DNA from: an uncultured Lachnospiraceae bacterium
Lineage (GTDB): Bacteria > Bacillota > Clostridia > Lachnospirales > Lachnospiraceae
DNA: 52,467 nt
Direction of reading: 5' to 3'
Assembly (NCBI GenBank): GCA_902777355.1
Contig: CACYTU010000018.1
Location: 1-52,467 of the forward strand
In this document: piece after piece, positions 15,829 to 25,807 of the stretch
How the letters are laid out: every line of letters begins with the position of its first letter
How positions within the stretch are numbered: position 1 is the stretch's first letter
Translations under genes and position numbers: made by a program
Notes under the pieces: model-generated
What the model saw: the letters and a program-made list of their open reading frames with translations, nothing else
Database searches by the model: none
Told to the model about the DNA's origin: nothing

Positions 15829-18800
15829 TTGAAAAAGAGCAGAATGAAAACAGGCGGGGAGAGACTGCGGTACAGGTTTTCTGCGCTGGCTGTGGCCGGA
15901 ATTCTGGTTCTGATTCCGGTTCTGGTTTCTCTATGCGGTATAGGAGAATTCCACGGGGCAGATGTTTATGCGTCGGAGCGGACTGAAGGAGAAGAGGACG
16001 CGGGAGACGGCAGGACGTTCGCGGCAGAAGTAACTCCGGCAGGCAGTACATCAGGAATCAGCAGTCCGGGGGACAGCAGTTCCGGAGATGAGCAGTCCGG
16101 AGATACGTCCGGCAGCGGGACTTCATCAGGATCGAAGGAGGAAGGAGAGAACGCTGGAGGCGGCGATACATCCGCGGCAGGATCTCCGGGCGGCAGCGGA
16201 TCCGGGGACGAAGGATCCGGGAACAGCGGTTCCGGAGACGGACAGTCCGGGGAGACGTCCGGAGGCGGCACTTCAGCTGGATCGAAGGAGGAAGGAGAGG
16301 CCGCGGGAGGCGGCGGTACATCCTCGGAAGGATCCACAGGCGGCAGCGGATCCGGGGCCGGAAAGCCCGGGGAAAGCGGATCCGGAGACGGGCAGTCCGA
16401 AGAGACGTCCGGTGGCGGCGGGTCTTCCGGATCGGCAAAGGATGGAGGCAGTGAAGCCGGCGGCAGCGGAAGAACATCTGGCAGCGGGTCTTCTGACAGC
16501 AGTTCAGGCGATGTAAGGGGAGGCAGTTCTCCCCGCCCGGAACAATCGACCGGGGAGGAATCTGCCCCCGGAAGAAAAGGGAACGATACACAAAAGGAAA
16601 CCGATACACAGAAAGGAACCGATACACAAAAAGGAACCGATACACAGGATGAAAGCAGTCCTGGTGCCGGTACAGGCGCTACGGCGCAGACAGAAGAGGA
16701 TGCTTCCGCTCCCGGGGAGATTACGGAAATTACGGGAGAAGACTGGATGACAGCCGGGGAGTTTGAAAACGCATATGAGAGTGTGACCGAGGGCGCGGCA
16801 GGGGCAGCTTCTACACTGTCAGACGCCAGAATCGTGAGTAAAAGAAGCGAACTGGATTATGAGGAACTGGGACTTGGAGAAGAAATGGCCGGCGTCGTTA
16901 ATCACACGACTCCGATCGATATCGAGGACGGGGAAGGAAACAGTTACTACGGCGTGTGTGTGTCCCCCAACGACCGCGGATGGCCCAAGGGGACGGTTCT
17001 TCCCAATGTAAAAAGGGTCACTGATGCTGTGATGATCAAACTCTATTATTACACGGTGTTTGACAACTATGGGAAACAGCTGGCTTCTTCCAGAGGATAC
17101 GGAGGAAATGCGGAACAGGTTGCAGTCTGTGCCTGCCATGAGGCCATGTCCCAGCGGTATTCGGAGCTGGGAGGAGTTGAATATTACCGGCCCAATCTGG
17201 ACAGTGATTTCAGATCTCTTGTCTCGGCTTACCGCAGCGGGGTATCTTCAAAAGCAGTCCCCGATCCGGACAAGGTCATTGTGTATATCTGCGCCCGTTC
17301 ACAGGGCGACGGACACTGGAGGCAGGCTTATGTATTCGGACGCATCGAGGAAGAGGAGCCGGCAAATATTGTTCTGATGAAGACCTGTTCGGACCCGGAT
17401 ATGAGGCCCAGATACACGGCCTATTCCCTCTCGGAGACCGCGGAAGGCAAAGAGGTCGTCTTCCGCCTGTTTTCCGACAAGGAATGCACCCACCAGGTCA
17501 AAGTCTACAAGGATGCCGAAATGACGGTAGAACTCCCGTCGATCCCGGTAGGAGCCAACGGAAACACGGGATTGACCAACCGCACGTATTTTTACTGCGA
17601 ACCCGGAACCTATTACGTGAAGGAAATGAATGTTCCTATGGGCTATGAACCGCATCCCGAGCCCTTCGGTCCTTTTACATTCGAAGAAGGAAAGGGCAAG
17701 ACGATTAAATTATCCAATAAACCGCGGTACGGTCTGGCCGCTGTCCTCAAAAAGGACGCCAAGACGGGGAAAGGCCTGGAAGGAGCAGTTTTCAACATGT
17801 ATTCATCCAAAGAGGATGCCATGGACAATGCGTCTCCGGAGGGCAGGTTCGTGACCGGGGAGAACGGAAGATCCAATACTCTTCCGGTCATTCTGGGAAA
17901 AGGATACTACGTGCGCGAGGTATCCGCACCTGAAGGCTATGAGCTGTCTACAGAGGTCCGGCTGCTCAAACTGGCGGATACTTTCATCCATATCAGCTGG
18001 ACAGAAATCTCAAATGAAGCCGTTATTAAAGAGGGCAGGGTCCGGGTGAAGAAAATATCCGCGGACCCCGCTGCGAGCGGCGGCCCCTACAGCCTGGAGG
18101 GCGCTGAGTACACTCTGTATGACAGTGACGGAAAGGCCGCCGGAAAGCTGAAGACAGGAAAGGACGGAACCTCTGATGAGTTTACAGTGCCGTGCGGAAA
18201 ATACACTCTGAAGGAGACCAAGGCTTCCCCGGGATTTGAACTAGACATAAAGACTTATGATGTCACAGTGACAGAAGACAAGCTGACGACTGTGGAATCT
18301 GCGGAGATACCCAAAAAAGGGAAGGTCACCCTGGTCAAGTATTCGTCCGAGGAAAAAGAGAAAAAGGAAGCGGACACAATGCCGATCGCGGGAGCAGTCT
18401 ACGGCCTTTATAAAACGAAGGAAGACGCGGAGGAAATGCGCTCTGCCGCGGGCACTTTTGTCGTGCAGGCAGATGGCAGCTCTAACGTGATTGAGGTGCT
18501 GGCGGGAAGGTCCTGGTATATCCGCGAGACAAAGACACCTGAAGGATATCTGCTCGACGAGAAGATTTATGAGGCCAGGGTCGTATCATTTACAGAGGTC
18601 GTGACCGTACGAAGTGAAGATAAACTGATATTCGGCGGAGTGAAGGCATGCAAGCTTGATCTGGAGACAAATGAGGGCAGGCCCCTGGGGGGCGCCACAC
18701 TGCAGGGCGCTGTCTTCCGCATATTTAATGACGGCGACAGGTCTGTCTATGCAGGCGGAAAGAAAGTACTTCCCGGGGCAGAGGCGCTCACGCTGGAGAC

Positions 18801-21438
18801 AGACGACAAGGGAGTGATCCTGACTGCTCCCCGTGCTCTCTCCTACGGGACATACAGGATCGAGGAGGTGTCGCCTCCGGACGGATATACGATGACGGGG
18901 GCAAAAGCGGTCCGCTTCTCGATCAGAGAGGACGGCGCCGTCGTCGATCTGACGGGCAATAAGGACACTTCCATCAGAAACCAGATCATGCGGGGAGATT
19001 TTTCAATCCGCAAGCTTGACTCGTATACACAGCGGAAAATGGCGGGCGTGACATTTGAAGTCACGGCTTTGGATTCTGAGGGGAAAGAGATTGAAAAGCA
19101 TCGTTTTACGACAGACCGGAACGGATTTTTTGACAGTACGGCAGTATGGGCCTACGCGCAGAAAAATATTAAGAACCCGATCAGAGCTGACATGCCGGCG
19201 GACTCAGAAGGCGGAACAGCACAAGGCGGAGAAGCACAAGGAGGAACAGCACAAGGCGGAGAAGCACAAGGAGGAACAGCACAAGGCGGACGCATTTGGT
19301 TCGGAGCGGGCACAGAACCGTCAGATTCAATGGGAGCCCTGCCCTACGGAGATTACATCATCGAAGAAATTGAGGGAGAGAATAACCGGGGCAGAAAAAT
19401 GTTTTCCGACCGCTTCTCTGTATACGCGGATAAACAGATGATCATGCTGGGCAATATTGAAAACACCTTGAAGCCGGTCCTGGGAACAGAACTGGAGGAC
19501 GAAGACGGCGACCATTACGCAGACAAAAACGGAATCGTCACGCTGACAGACACGGTCGCCTATGGCGGAATGGAAGAATATATCGGCAGGGAGGTCGTCT
19601 TCCACGGAGTCATTTATGTCAAAGAGACCGGACAGCCGCTGGTCATCGGGGGGAATAAGGTTCAGGCAATAAAAACAAAAAAGATCCTGTCCCCCGCAGG
19701 CACGGTTAAGCTGAGGTTCACTTTTGACGCTTCACAGGCAGAGGGAATGACACTGGTATGCTTTGAATACGCCTCGGAACTTCCTGAAAAAGCTGAGCCG
19801 GACAGCGGACAGGGGCAGGGAGAAAACCCGGAGCAGGCTTCGGAAGGAGAGACAGGCCAGACAGCGGACGGACCAGGAGGCCAAACACCGCAAGGTGAGA
19901 CTGGCGAAAATGACCAGCCCGGTGGACAGGGCGGAGAGACGGCAGAGACAGGCACGCCGGAGACGAATCCGGAGGAGGATTTCCACGACAGCACAAACGG
20001 AGGGAAAGACATCGCCTCACATACTGATCCTGAAGATGAGGCCCAGACCGTCCGTCTGGTTTCGGTAGAGACTGACGCGGAGGACAAACTGACCGGTACC
20101 AAGACCGGATTAGCCCGGGAAGGCGCAGTCACTGTGGACCACGTCACCTGCAAAGGCCTGATTCCCGGATATTATTATCAGGTGTCAGGGACTCTGGTTG
20201 ACAAGTCTGTCGGCCATCCCTTAAAAGATGCTGCAGGAAAACAGATTGAGGCCCATGCTTCTTTCAGGGCAGAGAAAGAGGAGCAGACCCTGGACCTGAT
20301 ATTTACTTACGACGCTTCTGCGCTGGAGGGAACGACAGTTGTCGCATTCGAAAAACTATATTTCAAGGGTAAGGAAAAACCGCATGTTCCGGATGTTCCG
20401 GATGACCCGGATAACCCGGACGATCCGGATAACCCGGATAATCCCGATACTCCCGGTGATCCTGAAGGGGACGAACCGATCGCAGTCCATGAGGACCCGG
20501 ACGATGAAGACCAGAGCATTCATTATCCTTCCATCAGGACTTTTGCGTCAGCTAAGGACGGGGAGACCAAAACTTTTACGATCGGAGAAAAGCTGGTCCT
20601 GCAGGACCGTGTGATATGGAAAAACCTGATCCCGGGAAAGACTTACGCCCTTCGCGGAAGTCTCATGAGAAAGGACAACGGAAAAGCCTTTGAGGCAGGG
20701 GGAAGCGCGGTGACCGCGCAGACATCCTTTACTCCCACAAGGGCAGACGGGGAGACGATTCTCGATTTCACATTTGATTCCTCCTCTCTTACAGATAAAG
20801 AAGAAAAAAAGACCAGTGCTTCCTCCGGCAGCACTGCAGCAGAGGAAAGCATGAGTTTCAGAGTTGTCGCTTTTGAAGAACTGTATCTGCTGCCCGCGGA
20901 GACGGATGGAGGACCTGATGATCAGACGGATGATTCTCCGGATGCCCCTTCCCCGGGAACAGGCAGGGACGACCCGGATCCTGAAGAGGAACAGCTGGTC
21001 GCGGAACACAAAGACCTTGAGGATCCTGCACAGACAGTACTCCTGAAAGCGCCGGAGGAGCCGGAAAAGCCGGAGGAACCTGAGAAACCTGAGGAACCTG
21101 AAAAGCCGGGGAAGCCGGAGAAACCCGAAAAGACAGAGAAAACAGAGAAGACAGAAAAAACGAAGGTGACAGAGAAAGAAAAGGAATATGAAAAGCGCAC
21201 AACTGTAGAAAAGGAGAAAGAGAAAACAGAGACGGGAAGCAGCCGCAAAAAAGTGACTCCGGCTTCGCCCGAGACCGTGAGGGTGTCGGGATCGCCGCGG
21301 ACAGGCGATGAATCCGGGGCTGCTGCCTTCGCGGTCTTGATGATTCTCGCCGCAGGCGCAGTGGTTTTCATCCTTCATTCCGGCATTTCAGGAAAGAAGC
21401 AGGGAAAAGACCACGGGACAGACAAGGACGGAAGATAA
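15829..21438 (+). CDS. giant thioester/Cna-B/VaFE surface adhesin with SPRTG anchor
   Basis: The 1869-residue wall-anchored surface protein has a signal peptide (about 1-48) and a Ser/Gly/Glu-rich stalk (about 60-265) ending in DTQKGT repeats. A TQXA-type thioester domain (about 345-510) has the expected Cys377 (YGVC) and Gln430 (EQVA); such a bond can attach covalently to host or other surfaces. About six Cna-B/SpaA beta domains follow (roughly 515-1210), marked by GAxF/Y, GxYxxxE and PxGY motifs. The last is interrupted by a GGTAQGGEAQ repeat (about 1127-1153). Two or three VaFE-type T-Q ester domains follow (VVAFEKLY, VVAFEELY), spaced by Asp/Pro and Glu/Pro/Lys linkers. A sorting signal SPRTG (1822-1826), a membrane helix and a basic tail end it. 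The TTG start follows AAGGAGG. No sortase gene is in the window. Confidence 0.92.
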   Translation: MKKSRMKTGGERLRYRFSALAVAGILVLIPVLVSLCGIGEFHGADVYASERTEGEEDAGDGRTFAAEVTPAGSTSGISSPGDSSSGDEQSGDTSGSGTSSGSKEEGENAGGGDTSAAGSPGGSGSGDEGSGNSGSGDGQSGETSGGGTSAGSKEEGEAAGGGGTSSEGSTGGSGSGAGKPGESGSGDGQSEETSGGGGSSGSAKDGGSEAGGSGRTSGSGSSDSSSGDVRGGSSPRPEQSTGEESAPGRKGNDTQKETDTQKGTDTQKGTDTQDESSPGAGTGATAQTEEDASAPGEITEITGEDWMTAGEFENAYESVTEGAAGAASTLSDARIVSKRSELDYEELGLGEEMAGVVNHTTPIDIEDGEGNSYYGVCVSPNDRGWPKGTVLPNVKRVTDAVMIKLYYYTVFDNYGKQLASSRGYGGNAEQVAVCACHEAMSQRYSELGGVEYYRPNLDSDFRSLVSAYRSGVSSKAVPDPDKVIVYICARSQGDGHWRQAYVFGRIEEEEPANIVLMKTCSDPDMRPRYTAYSLSETAEGKEVVFRLFSDKECTHQVKVYKDAEMTVELPSIPVGANGNTGLTNRTYFYCEPGTYYVKEMNVPMGYEPHPEPFGPFTFEEGKGKTIKLSNKPRYGLAAVLKKDAKTGKGLEGAVFNMYSSKEDAMDNASPEGRFVTGENGRSNTLPVILGKGYYVREVSAPEGYELSTEVRLLKLADTFIHISWTEISNEAVIKEGRVRVKKISADPAASGGPYSLEGAEYTLYDSDGKAAGKLKTGKDGTSDEFTVPCGKYTLKETKASPGFELDIKTYDVTVTEDKLTTVESAEIPKKGKVTLVKYSSEEKEKKEADTMPIAGAVYGLYKTKEDAEEMRSAAGTFVVQADGSSNVIEVLAGRSWYIRETKTPEGYLLDEKIYEARVVSFTEVVTVRSEDKLIFGGVKACKLDLETNEGRPLGGATLQGAVFRIFNDGDRSVYAGGKKVLPGAEALTLETDDKGVILTAPRALSYGTYRIEEVSPPDGYTMTGAKAVRFSIREDGAVVDLTGNKDTSIRNQIMRGDFSIRKLDSYTQRKMAGVTFEVTALDSEGKEIEKHRFTTDRNGFFDSTAVWAYAQKNIKNPIRADMPADSEGGTAQGGEAQGGTAQGGEAQGGTAQGGRIWFGAGTEPSDSMGALPYGDYIIEEIEGENNRGRKMFSDRFSVYADKQMIMLGNIENTLKPVLGTELEDEDGDHYADKNGIVTLTDTVAYGGMEEYIGREVVFHGVIYVKETGQPLVIGGNKVQAIKTKKILSPAGTVKLRFTFDASQAEGMTLVCFEYASELPEKAEPDSGQGQGENPEQASEGETGQTADGPGGQTPQGETGENDQPGGQGGETAETGTPETNPEEDFHDSTNGGKDIASHTDPEDEAQTVRLVSVETDAEDKLTGTKTGLAREGAVTVDHVTCKGLIPGYYYQVSGTLVDKSVGHPLKDAAGKQIEAHASFRAEKEEQTLDLIFTYDASALEGTTVVAFEKLYFKGKEKPHVPDVPDDPDNPDDPDNPDNPDTPGDPEGDEPIAVHEDPDDEDQSIHYPSIRTFASAKDGETKTFTIGEKLVLQDRVIWKNLIPGKTYALRGSLMRKDNGKAFEAGGSAVTAQTSFTPTRADGETILDFTFDSSSLTDKEEKKTSASSGSTAAEESMSFRVVAFEELYLLPAETDGGPDDQTDDSPDAPSPGTGRDDPDPEEEQLVAEHKDLEDPAQTVLLKAPEEPEKPEEPEKPEEPEKPGKPEKPEKTEKTEKTEKTKVTEKEKEYEKRTTVEKEKEKTETGSSRKKVTPASPETVRVSGSPRTGDESGAAAFAVLMILAAGAVVFILHSGISGKKQGKDHGTDKDGR
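19208..19290 (+). repeat. in-frame 36-bp (18+18) minisatellite inside the adhesin
   Basis: Alternating 18-bp units GGCGGAACAGCACAA and GGCGGAGAAGCACAA with minor changes encode GGTAQ GGEAQ repeats. They split a Cna-B domain with a flexible loop. Length is a multiple of three, so slippage would change loop length without a frameshift. Confidence 0.85.
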
Positions 21439-21524
21439 GCACTCCGTTTTCTGAGAACACAGAAGCGCAAGGGGCTTTGACAGCAGAGGCAAGTGTGCCG
21501 ATTTAAAAAACAGCGTCTTCCGGC

Positions 21525-21577
21525 TGCCCGCATGAAGGGATACACCTGGCAGGTGTCTCTTTGTGCGGGCTTTTTTC
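21525..21577 (+). terminator. Rho-independent terminator after the adhesin
   Basis: GCCCGCA pairs with TGCGGGC across a loop that contains its own small stem (ACACCTGGCAGGTGT), then TTTTTTCTT. It ends the adhesin transcript. Confidence 0.85.
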
Positions 21578-21701
21578 TTGTGACACGGCCCGTGTAATGA
21601 ATATTTCCGTCTTACGGCGGACACTGGCCGGTCGGGGATAGAGAGCGGCGCGGCCGCCTCTGCCCCATTCCAAAAGAAGACGATAAGAGAAAAAGAAACG
21701 T

Positions 21702-21846
21702 TACAAGTCACACCCGCACCAAACACTTTGCTGTTTGGTGCGGGGCCTGTGGCCTTGACCGGGCTCCAGGGCGTTTTCCATTGGCCGAAGGTCAATTTGG
21801 AATGGAAAACGCCCCTTTACTGGTCACGGTGTGACCAGTAACAAAG
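21702..21846 (-). repeat. family C three-hairpin element, copy C3 (reverse)
   Basis: Read on the minus strand, hairpin 1 is TTACTGGTCA/TGACCAGTAA. Hairpin 2 is GGGCGTTTTCCATT/AATGGAAAACGCCC, with ATTCCAA at its opening. Hairpin 3 is CCCGCACCAAACA/TGTTTGGTGCGGG, followed by GACTTGTAACG. It has the same order and the same ATTCCAA and ACTTGTAACG signatures as the copy at 42328, with different stems. It fills most of the gap before the lipoprotein gene. Confidence 0.6.
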
Positions 21847-22043
21847 AAACATCTGCCGGCGGATATGTTTTTTCCATTAAAGGGGGAAGAAGTGGTATAC
21901 TAGAAAAGTAAAATTTCGTTAATTGATCGGATATGTCAGCGCGGAAAGAGGGCATCGGGCATGGCCGGGAATGAGGCACTCTGATCACTGCGTTTTTCCT
22001 CCAGTATCAATGCGGTACAAAAAGACATCACAAGAGGAATGCT

Positions 22044-23006
22044 ATGGACAAAGATAATAAAGGCGCACGGCAGGCCGGGCATCACGCAGGCCGCGCCGCC
22101 CATGGGAAAGGGTCTGCTTCCGTGTGGACAGCAGTTATTCTGGCTGCGGGGATGCTGGTATTGTCGGGCTGCGGAGGACCGAAGGCGGGCACGGTATATG
22201 AACCGTCCCATCAGGAGGAAAGCCTCTACGTGGACATGACGGCATTTCAGGCTCAGGAGCAGGAGAAGGAAGAGAAAGAACTCCCTCAGGTGGAGATTCT
22301 CGACAGCGGATATACGATCACTCAGATCGATGAGTCGGATGTCTATCCTCCTGTAAAAACAGATGATTACGGAAACGCTCTGCCGGCCTACAGGCTCAAC
22401 TACGCGGCCCGCATTTCCAACAGGGGCAGTGATAAGGCCATGATACGGCCCACCATTGTCGTAAAGGTAATGGACGTGAACGGAGAACGCATTGGCAAGA
22501 GCAGAAAGACATTCCGCACCTATGTGCTGCCCGATGAGGAAATTGCCGTTGCGGGCGATATGATTATCCGGGGGGAAAATCCTTCGGAGATCAGCATTAC
22601 CGCGGAGAGCGAGGATCCGGAGGACTTTTATCCCACTGAGGAGGAACTGAGGATACCGGGCTCAGACAGCTACAGCGCATCGGATGTCATGGTAGAGGTC
22701 CTTGAAGAGTACAAGGATAAGGCGCCTGCGGCGGGCAGAGAGAGTTCGGAGGGACTGGCCAGGGGATATTTCCGCTTCGGGGAACTGCCGGCTCTGTCAG
22801 GCAGGATCAGCTGTAATTCAACTGAGGACCAGGAGGCTTTTGTCACCATTCTTTTTAAAGACGGGGATAAGCTGCTGGGAGGTGAGACGGGCCGGGTAAT
22901 GATTCCGGCGGGAAAGGAGGCCTTTTATACTTTTTCCGCAGGAGGGCCTGTTCCGGCTGAAACGGACAGCTATGAGGTCAGTGCTTTTTCCATCGCGCAT
23001 TATTGA
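22044..23006 (+). CDS. lipoprotein of unknown function
   Basis: The 320-residue protein has a hydrophilic N-terminal stretch, a hydrophobic segment and a lipobox (VLSGC, Cys43). It should be lipidated and held on the outer face of the membrane. The mature part is acidic and contains two beta-rich segments (about 85-180 and 225-320), possibly a DUF5067-like immunoglobulin-type fold. This is a weak guess. The ATG is preceded by AGAGGAA. It lies 168 bases upstream of the clostripain-like protease gene, which also has a membrane-anchored N terminus. The two may form one operon. Confidence 0.75.
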   Translation: MDKDNKGARQAGHHAGRAAHGKGSASVWTAVILAAGMLVLSGCGGPKAGTVYEPSHQEESLYVDMTAFQAQEQEKEEKELPQVEILDSGYTITQIDESDVYPPVKTDDYGNALPAYRLNYAARISNRGSDKAMIRPTIVVKVMDVNGERIGKSRKTFRTYVLPDEEIAVAGDMIIRGENPSEISITAESEDPEDFYPTEEELRIPGSDSYSASDVMVEVLEEYKDKAPAAGRESSEGLARGYFRFGELPALSGRISCNSTEDQEAFVTILFKDGDKLLGGETGRVMIPAGKEAFYTFSAGGPVPAETDSYEVSAFSIAHY

Positions 23007-23174
23007 CTGCGGGGCGGATCAGAAGGCATTGCGGATCATGAAGAAACGATCCTGCAATTAAGAAGAAAAAAGAAGAAAATTGTTACTGGTAGTTGGCATA
23101 GGAAGCTGTTGCATGCTGGGAGCGGTCATATTCCGGTCTTTCCGGACAGGACGTTCCCAAACGGGAGGTAGGTT

Positions 23175-25667
23175 ATGGATATCGACAAGAAACCTCATGG
23201 CAGGGAACGACATGTAGAAGGAAAGGGAAGCGGTCTGAACCGGAGAGGCGACGGCCTGGGAACAGGACCTGTCGGCGATAAGGACGGCTACAGCGGACGG
23301 GGAAGCGGAAACGGCGGAGGCGGCAGCAAGGTCACCCGCGGCGTCGGACTCAGTCTGCCGGTCATTATCATTGCGATCATAGTCTATATGATGGGCGGCG
23401 GAAATATGCTTGGCGGCTCGGGCGGCAGCGGAGCGGACTATGACTACGGCGGCTCCAACCAGAGCTCCTATGGAAGCTTCGGAGGATACTCGGACAACAG
23501 CCCGGCGGAATCCACACCCGGAGTTCCTCAGCAGTCCCAGGAAACACAGGGGAGCTGGGCTGCTTCCAACAGCGGGGGCGATGCCGATACCCAGGTGGCT
23601 GCCGAAGCCAGGGAAAAACGCACTGTGATCAAGGGAGGCGGCAAAGATATCGTGACGATTATGGTCTATCTGTGCGGCACCGACCTGGAATCCAGGAGCA
23701 AGATGGCGACTTCCGACCTCCAGGAGATGATCTCCTCCAAAATCTCGGACAATATCAACCTGATCGTTTATACCGGCGGATGCAGCCGCTGGAACAACAA
23801 TGTGGTCAGCAGCAGTACTAATCAGATCTATCAGGTAAAAGAAGGCGGGCTGCTTCTTCTGGAGAAAAATCTGGGATCCAAGCCTATGACGGATCCCAAT
23901 ACACTGGCTTCGTTCATCCAGTACTGCAAAAAGAACTTCCCCGCCAACCGGAACGAACTGATCTTCTGGGATCACGGCGCCGGTTCCGTCAGCGGATACG
24001 GATATGACGAAAAATTCAAATCCAGCGGTTCCATGAGCCTGGCCGGCATCAACAAAGCGCTGAAAAGCGGCGGAGTGACCTTTGACTTTGTGGGCTTTGA
24101 CGCCTGCCTGATGGCGACGACAGAGACCGCCCTGATGATGGACAGATACGCCGACTATCTGGTTGCCTCGGAGGAGACGGAGCCCGGAATCGGCTGGTAC
24201 TATACCAACTGGCTGACGGCTCTGAGCAAAAATCCTTCTATGTCCACACTGGAACTGGGCCAGCGCATCGTTGATGACTTTGTGACCACATGCGCCAAGA
24301 GGACTCCCGGACAGGGGACGACTCTTTCCGTCGTAGATTTGGCAGAACTCTCGGCAACAGTCCCGTCAAAGCTGAGTGCTTTCTCCAAATCCGTCACAAA
24401 ATCCATTGAGGACAAAGACTATTCCAGGATTTCCAGAGCAAGGAACGGATCCCGGGAATTTGCAAGATCAACCGGCATCGACCAGATCGACCTGGCACAT
24501 TTCGCAGAGAATGTCGGAAGCACAGAAGGCAATGAACTCGCAAAGACCATCCGGGACGCGGTCAAGTACAACCGCACGTCCTCGAATATGACCAATGCCA
24601 ACGGTCTTTCAATTTATTTCCCCTACCGAAGCGTCAAAAATGTGGTCAGGGCTACACAGGACTACAGTGAGATTGGTATGGGAGAGGAATACGCGCATGC
24701 GATCCGTGCTTTCGCAAGCCTGGAGATCAGCGGACAGGCGGCCTCGGGCGGCAGCACCTACGGCTCCCCGATTCCCTCCCTGTTCGGCACACTCCTGGGC
24801 GGCTCCCCTTCGGGAAGCTCAGGTGGGTCAGGCTATTCCGGCTATTCCGGAGGAACGGGCCAGTCCCCTTACGGGTCTTCCGGCGTGAATGAGGAGCTCA
24901 TAGGACAGCTTCTGGGAAGCTTCCTGGGCGGTGACTACAGCTCGATCAGCGGGCTCTCTTCCTCCAATGCCGGATTCCTGACCGACAGGGTGCTCAGCGA
25001 CCAGGACACGGTTCAGTATATCACCGACAACCACATTGATACTTCCGCCCTCTACTGGACGGAAAATGAAGACGGCCAGTATATCATGACCCTTCCCCGC
25101 AGCCAGTGGGAGCTTGTTCAGAACCTTGTGCTCAATCCCTTCTACGATGACGGCGAGGGCTTCATCGATCTGGGATACGACCAGATCTACAACTTTGACG
25201 AGGACGGAAACCTGGTAGCGGATGAGGGAAAACACTGGCTTGCCATCAACGGACAGATCGTGCCCTATTATCATCTGGATTCTGTCGAGGACGGGGACTA
25301 CTGGAATATCACAGGACGCGTTCCTGCCATGCTCAACGGACAGAGAGTGGACCTGATCATTGTCTTTGACAATGACCATCCCTCAGGATACGTGGCCGGT
25401 GCCCGCAATGATTATCGGGATGAGGAGATCGAGGCGATTGCCAAGAACCTCACAGAGATCAGTGAGGGAGATACTCTGGACTTCCTGTGTGACTTCTATT
25501 CCTATGAGGGTGAATACCAGGACAGCTATATGCTGGGAGACCGCATGACCGTGCGCGGGGATCTGAAAGTGAGCGACGTGGAGCTTCCCGAAGGAAAAGT
25601 GCGGCTCAGCTATCGTCTGGATGATATTTACAATCAGTCCTACTGGACAGAGAGCATAGAGCGCTGA
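23175..25667 (+). CDS. clostripain-family (C11) cysteine protease, membrane anchored
   Basis: The 830-residue protein has a Gly-rich cytoplasmic start, one membrane helix (about 60-75, LPVIIIAIIVYMM) and a Gly/Ser linker. A C11 peptidase domain (about 155-510) follows. The catalytic dyad is visible as His267 (FWDHGAG) and Cys311 (GFDACLM), as in clostripain, which cuts after Arg or Lys. A second Gly/Ser/Tyr linker (about 530-580) precedes a C-terminal domain of about 250 residues seen in many Lachnospiraceae homologues and of unknown role. The start has GGGAGGTAGGTT upstream. No immunity or substrate gene is obvious, although the C39-like gene follows 140 bases later. Confidence 0.9.
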   Translation: MDIDKKPHGRERHVEGKGSGLNRRGDGLGTGPVGDKDGYSGRGSGNGGGGSKVTRGVGLSLPVIIIAIIVYMMGGGNMLGGSGGSGADYDYGGSNQSSYGSFGGYSDNSPAESTPGVPQQSQETQGSWAASNSGGDADTQVAAEAREKRTVIKGGGKDIVTIMVYLCGTDLESRSKMATSDLQEMISSKISDNINLIVYTGGCSRWNNNVVSSSTNQIYQVKEGGLLLLEKNLGSKPMTDPNTLASFIQYCKKNFPANRNELIFWDHGAGSVSGYGYDEKFKSSGSMSLAGINKALKSGGVTFDFVGFDACLMATTETALMMDRYADYLVASEETEPGIGWYYTNWLTALSKNPSMSTLELGQRIVDDFVTTCAKRTPGQGTTLSVVDLAELSATVPSKLSAFSKSVTKSIEDKDYSRISRARNGSREFARSTGIDQIDLAHFAENVGSTEGNELAKTIRDAVKYNRTSSNMTNANGLSIYFPYRSVKNVVRATQDYSEIGMGEEYAHAIRAFASLEISGQAASGGSTYGSPIPSLFGTLLGGSPSGSSGGSGYSGYSGGTGQSPYGSSGVNEELIGQLLGSFLGGDYSSISGLSSSNAGFLTDRVLSDQDTVQYITDNHIDTSALYWTENEDGQYIMTLPRSQWELVQNLVLNPFYDDGEGFIDLGYDQIYNFDEDGNLVADEGKHWLAINGQIVPYYHLDSVEDGDYWNITGRVPAMLNGQRVDLIIVFDNDHPSGYVAGARNDYRDEEIEAIAKNLTEISEGDTLDFLCDFYSYEGEYQDSYMLGDRMTVRGDLKVSDVELPEGKVRLSYRLDDIYNQSYWTESIER

Positions 25668-25720
25668 CCGGAGGCGCACAAGCCACGCTGACCGGAGGCG
25701 GACAAGCCGGGCTGACCGGC
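25662..25720. repeat. 24-bp minisatellite including the protease stop codon
   Basis: CGCTGACCGGAGGCGCACAA at 25662 recurs at 25686 (one change), with a third partial unit at 25710. The first unit contains the last Arg codon and the TGA stop (25665-25667) of the protease gene. Confidence 0.9.
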
Positions 25721-25807
25721 TCAAACAGACATAAAAGCTCTTCGGATCGCTCCGTGCTCCACACTCCGGGAACGGAGACGGGTCCGGAAGCAGAGGATTA
25801 GCGATAA

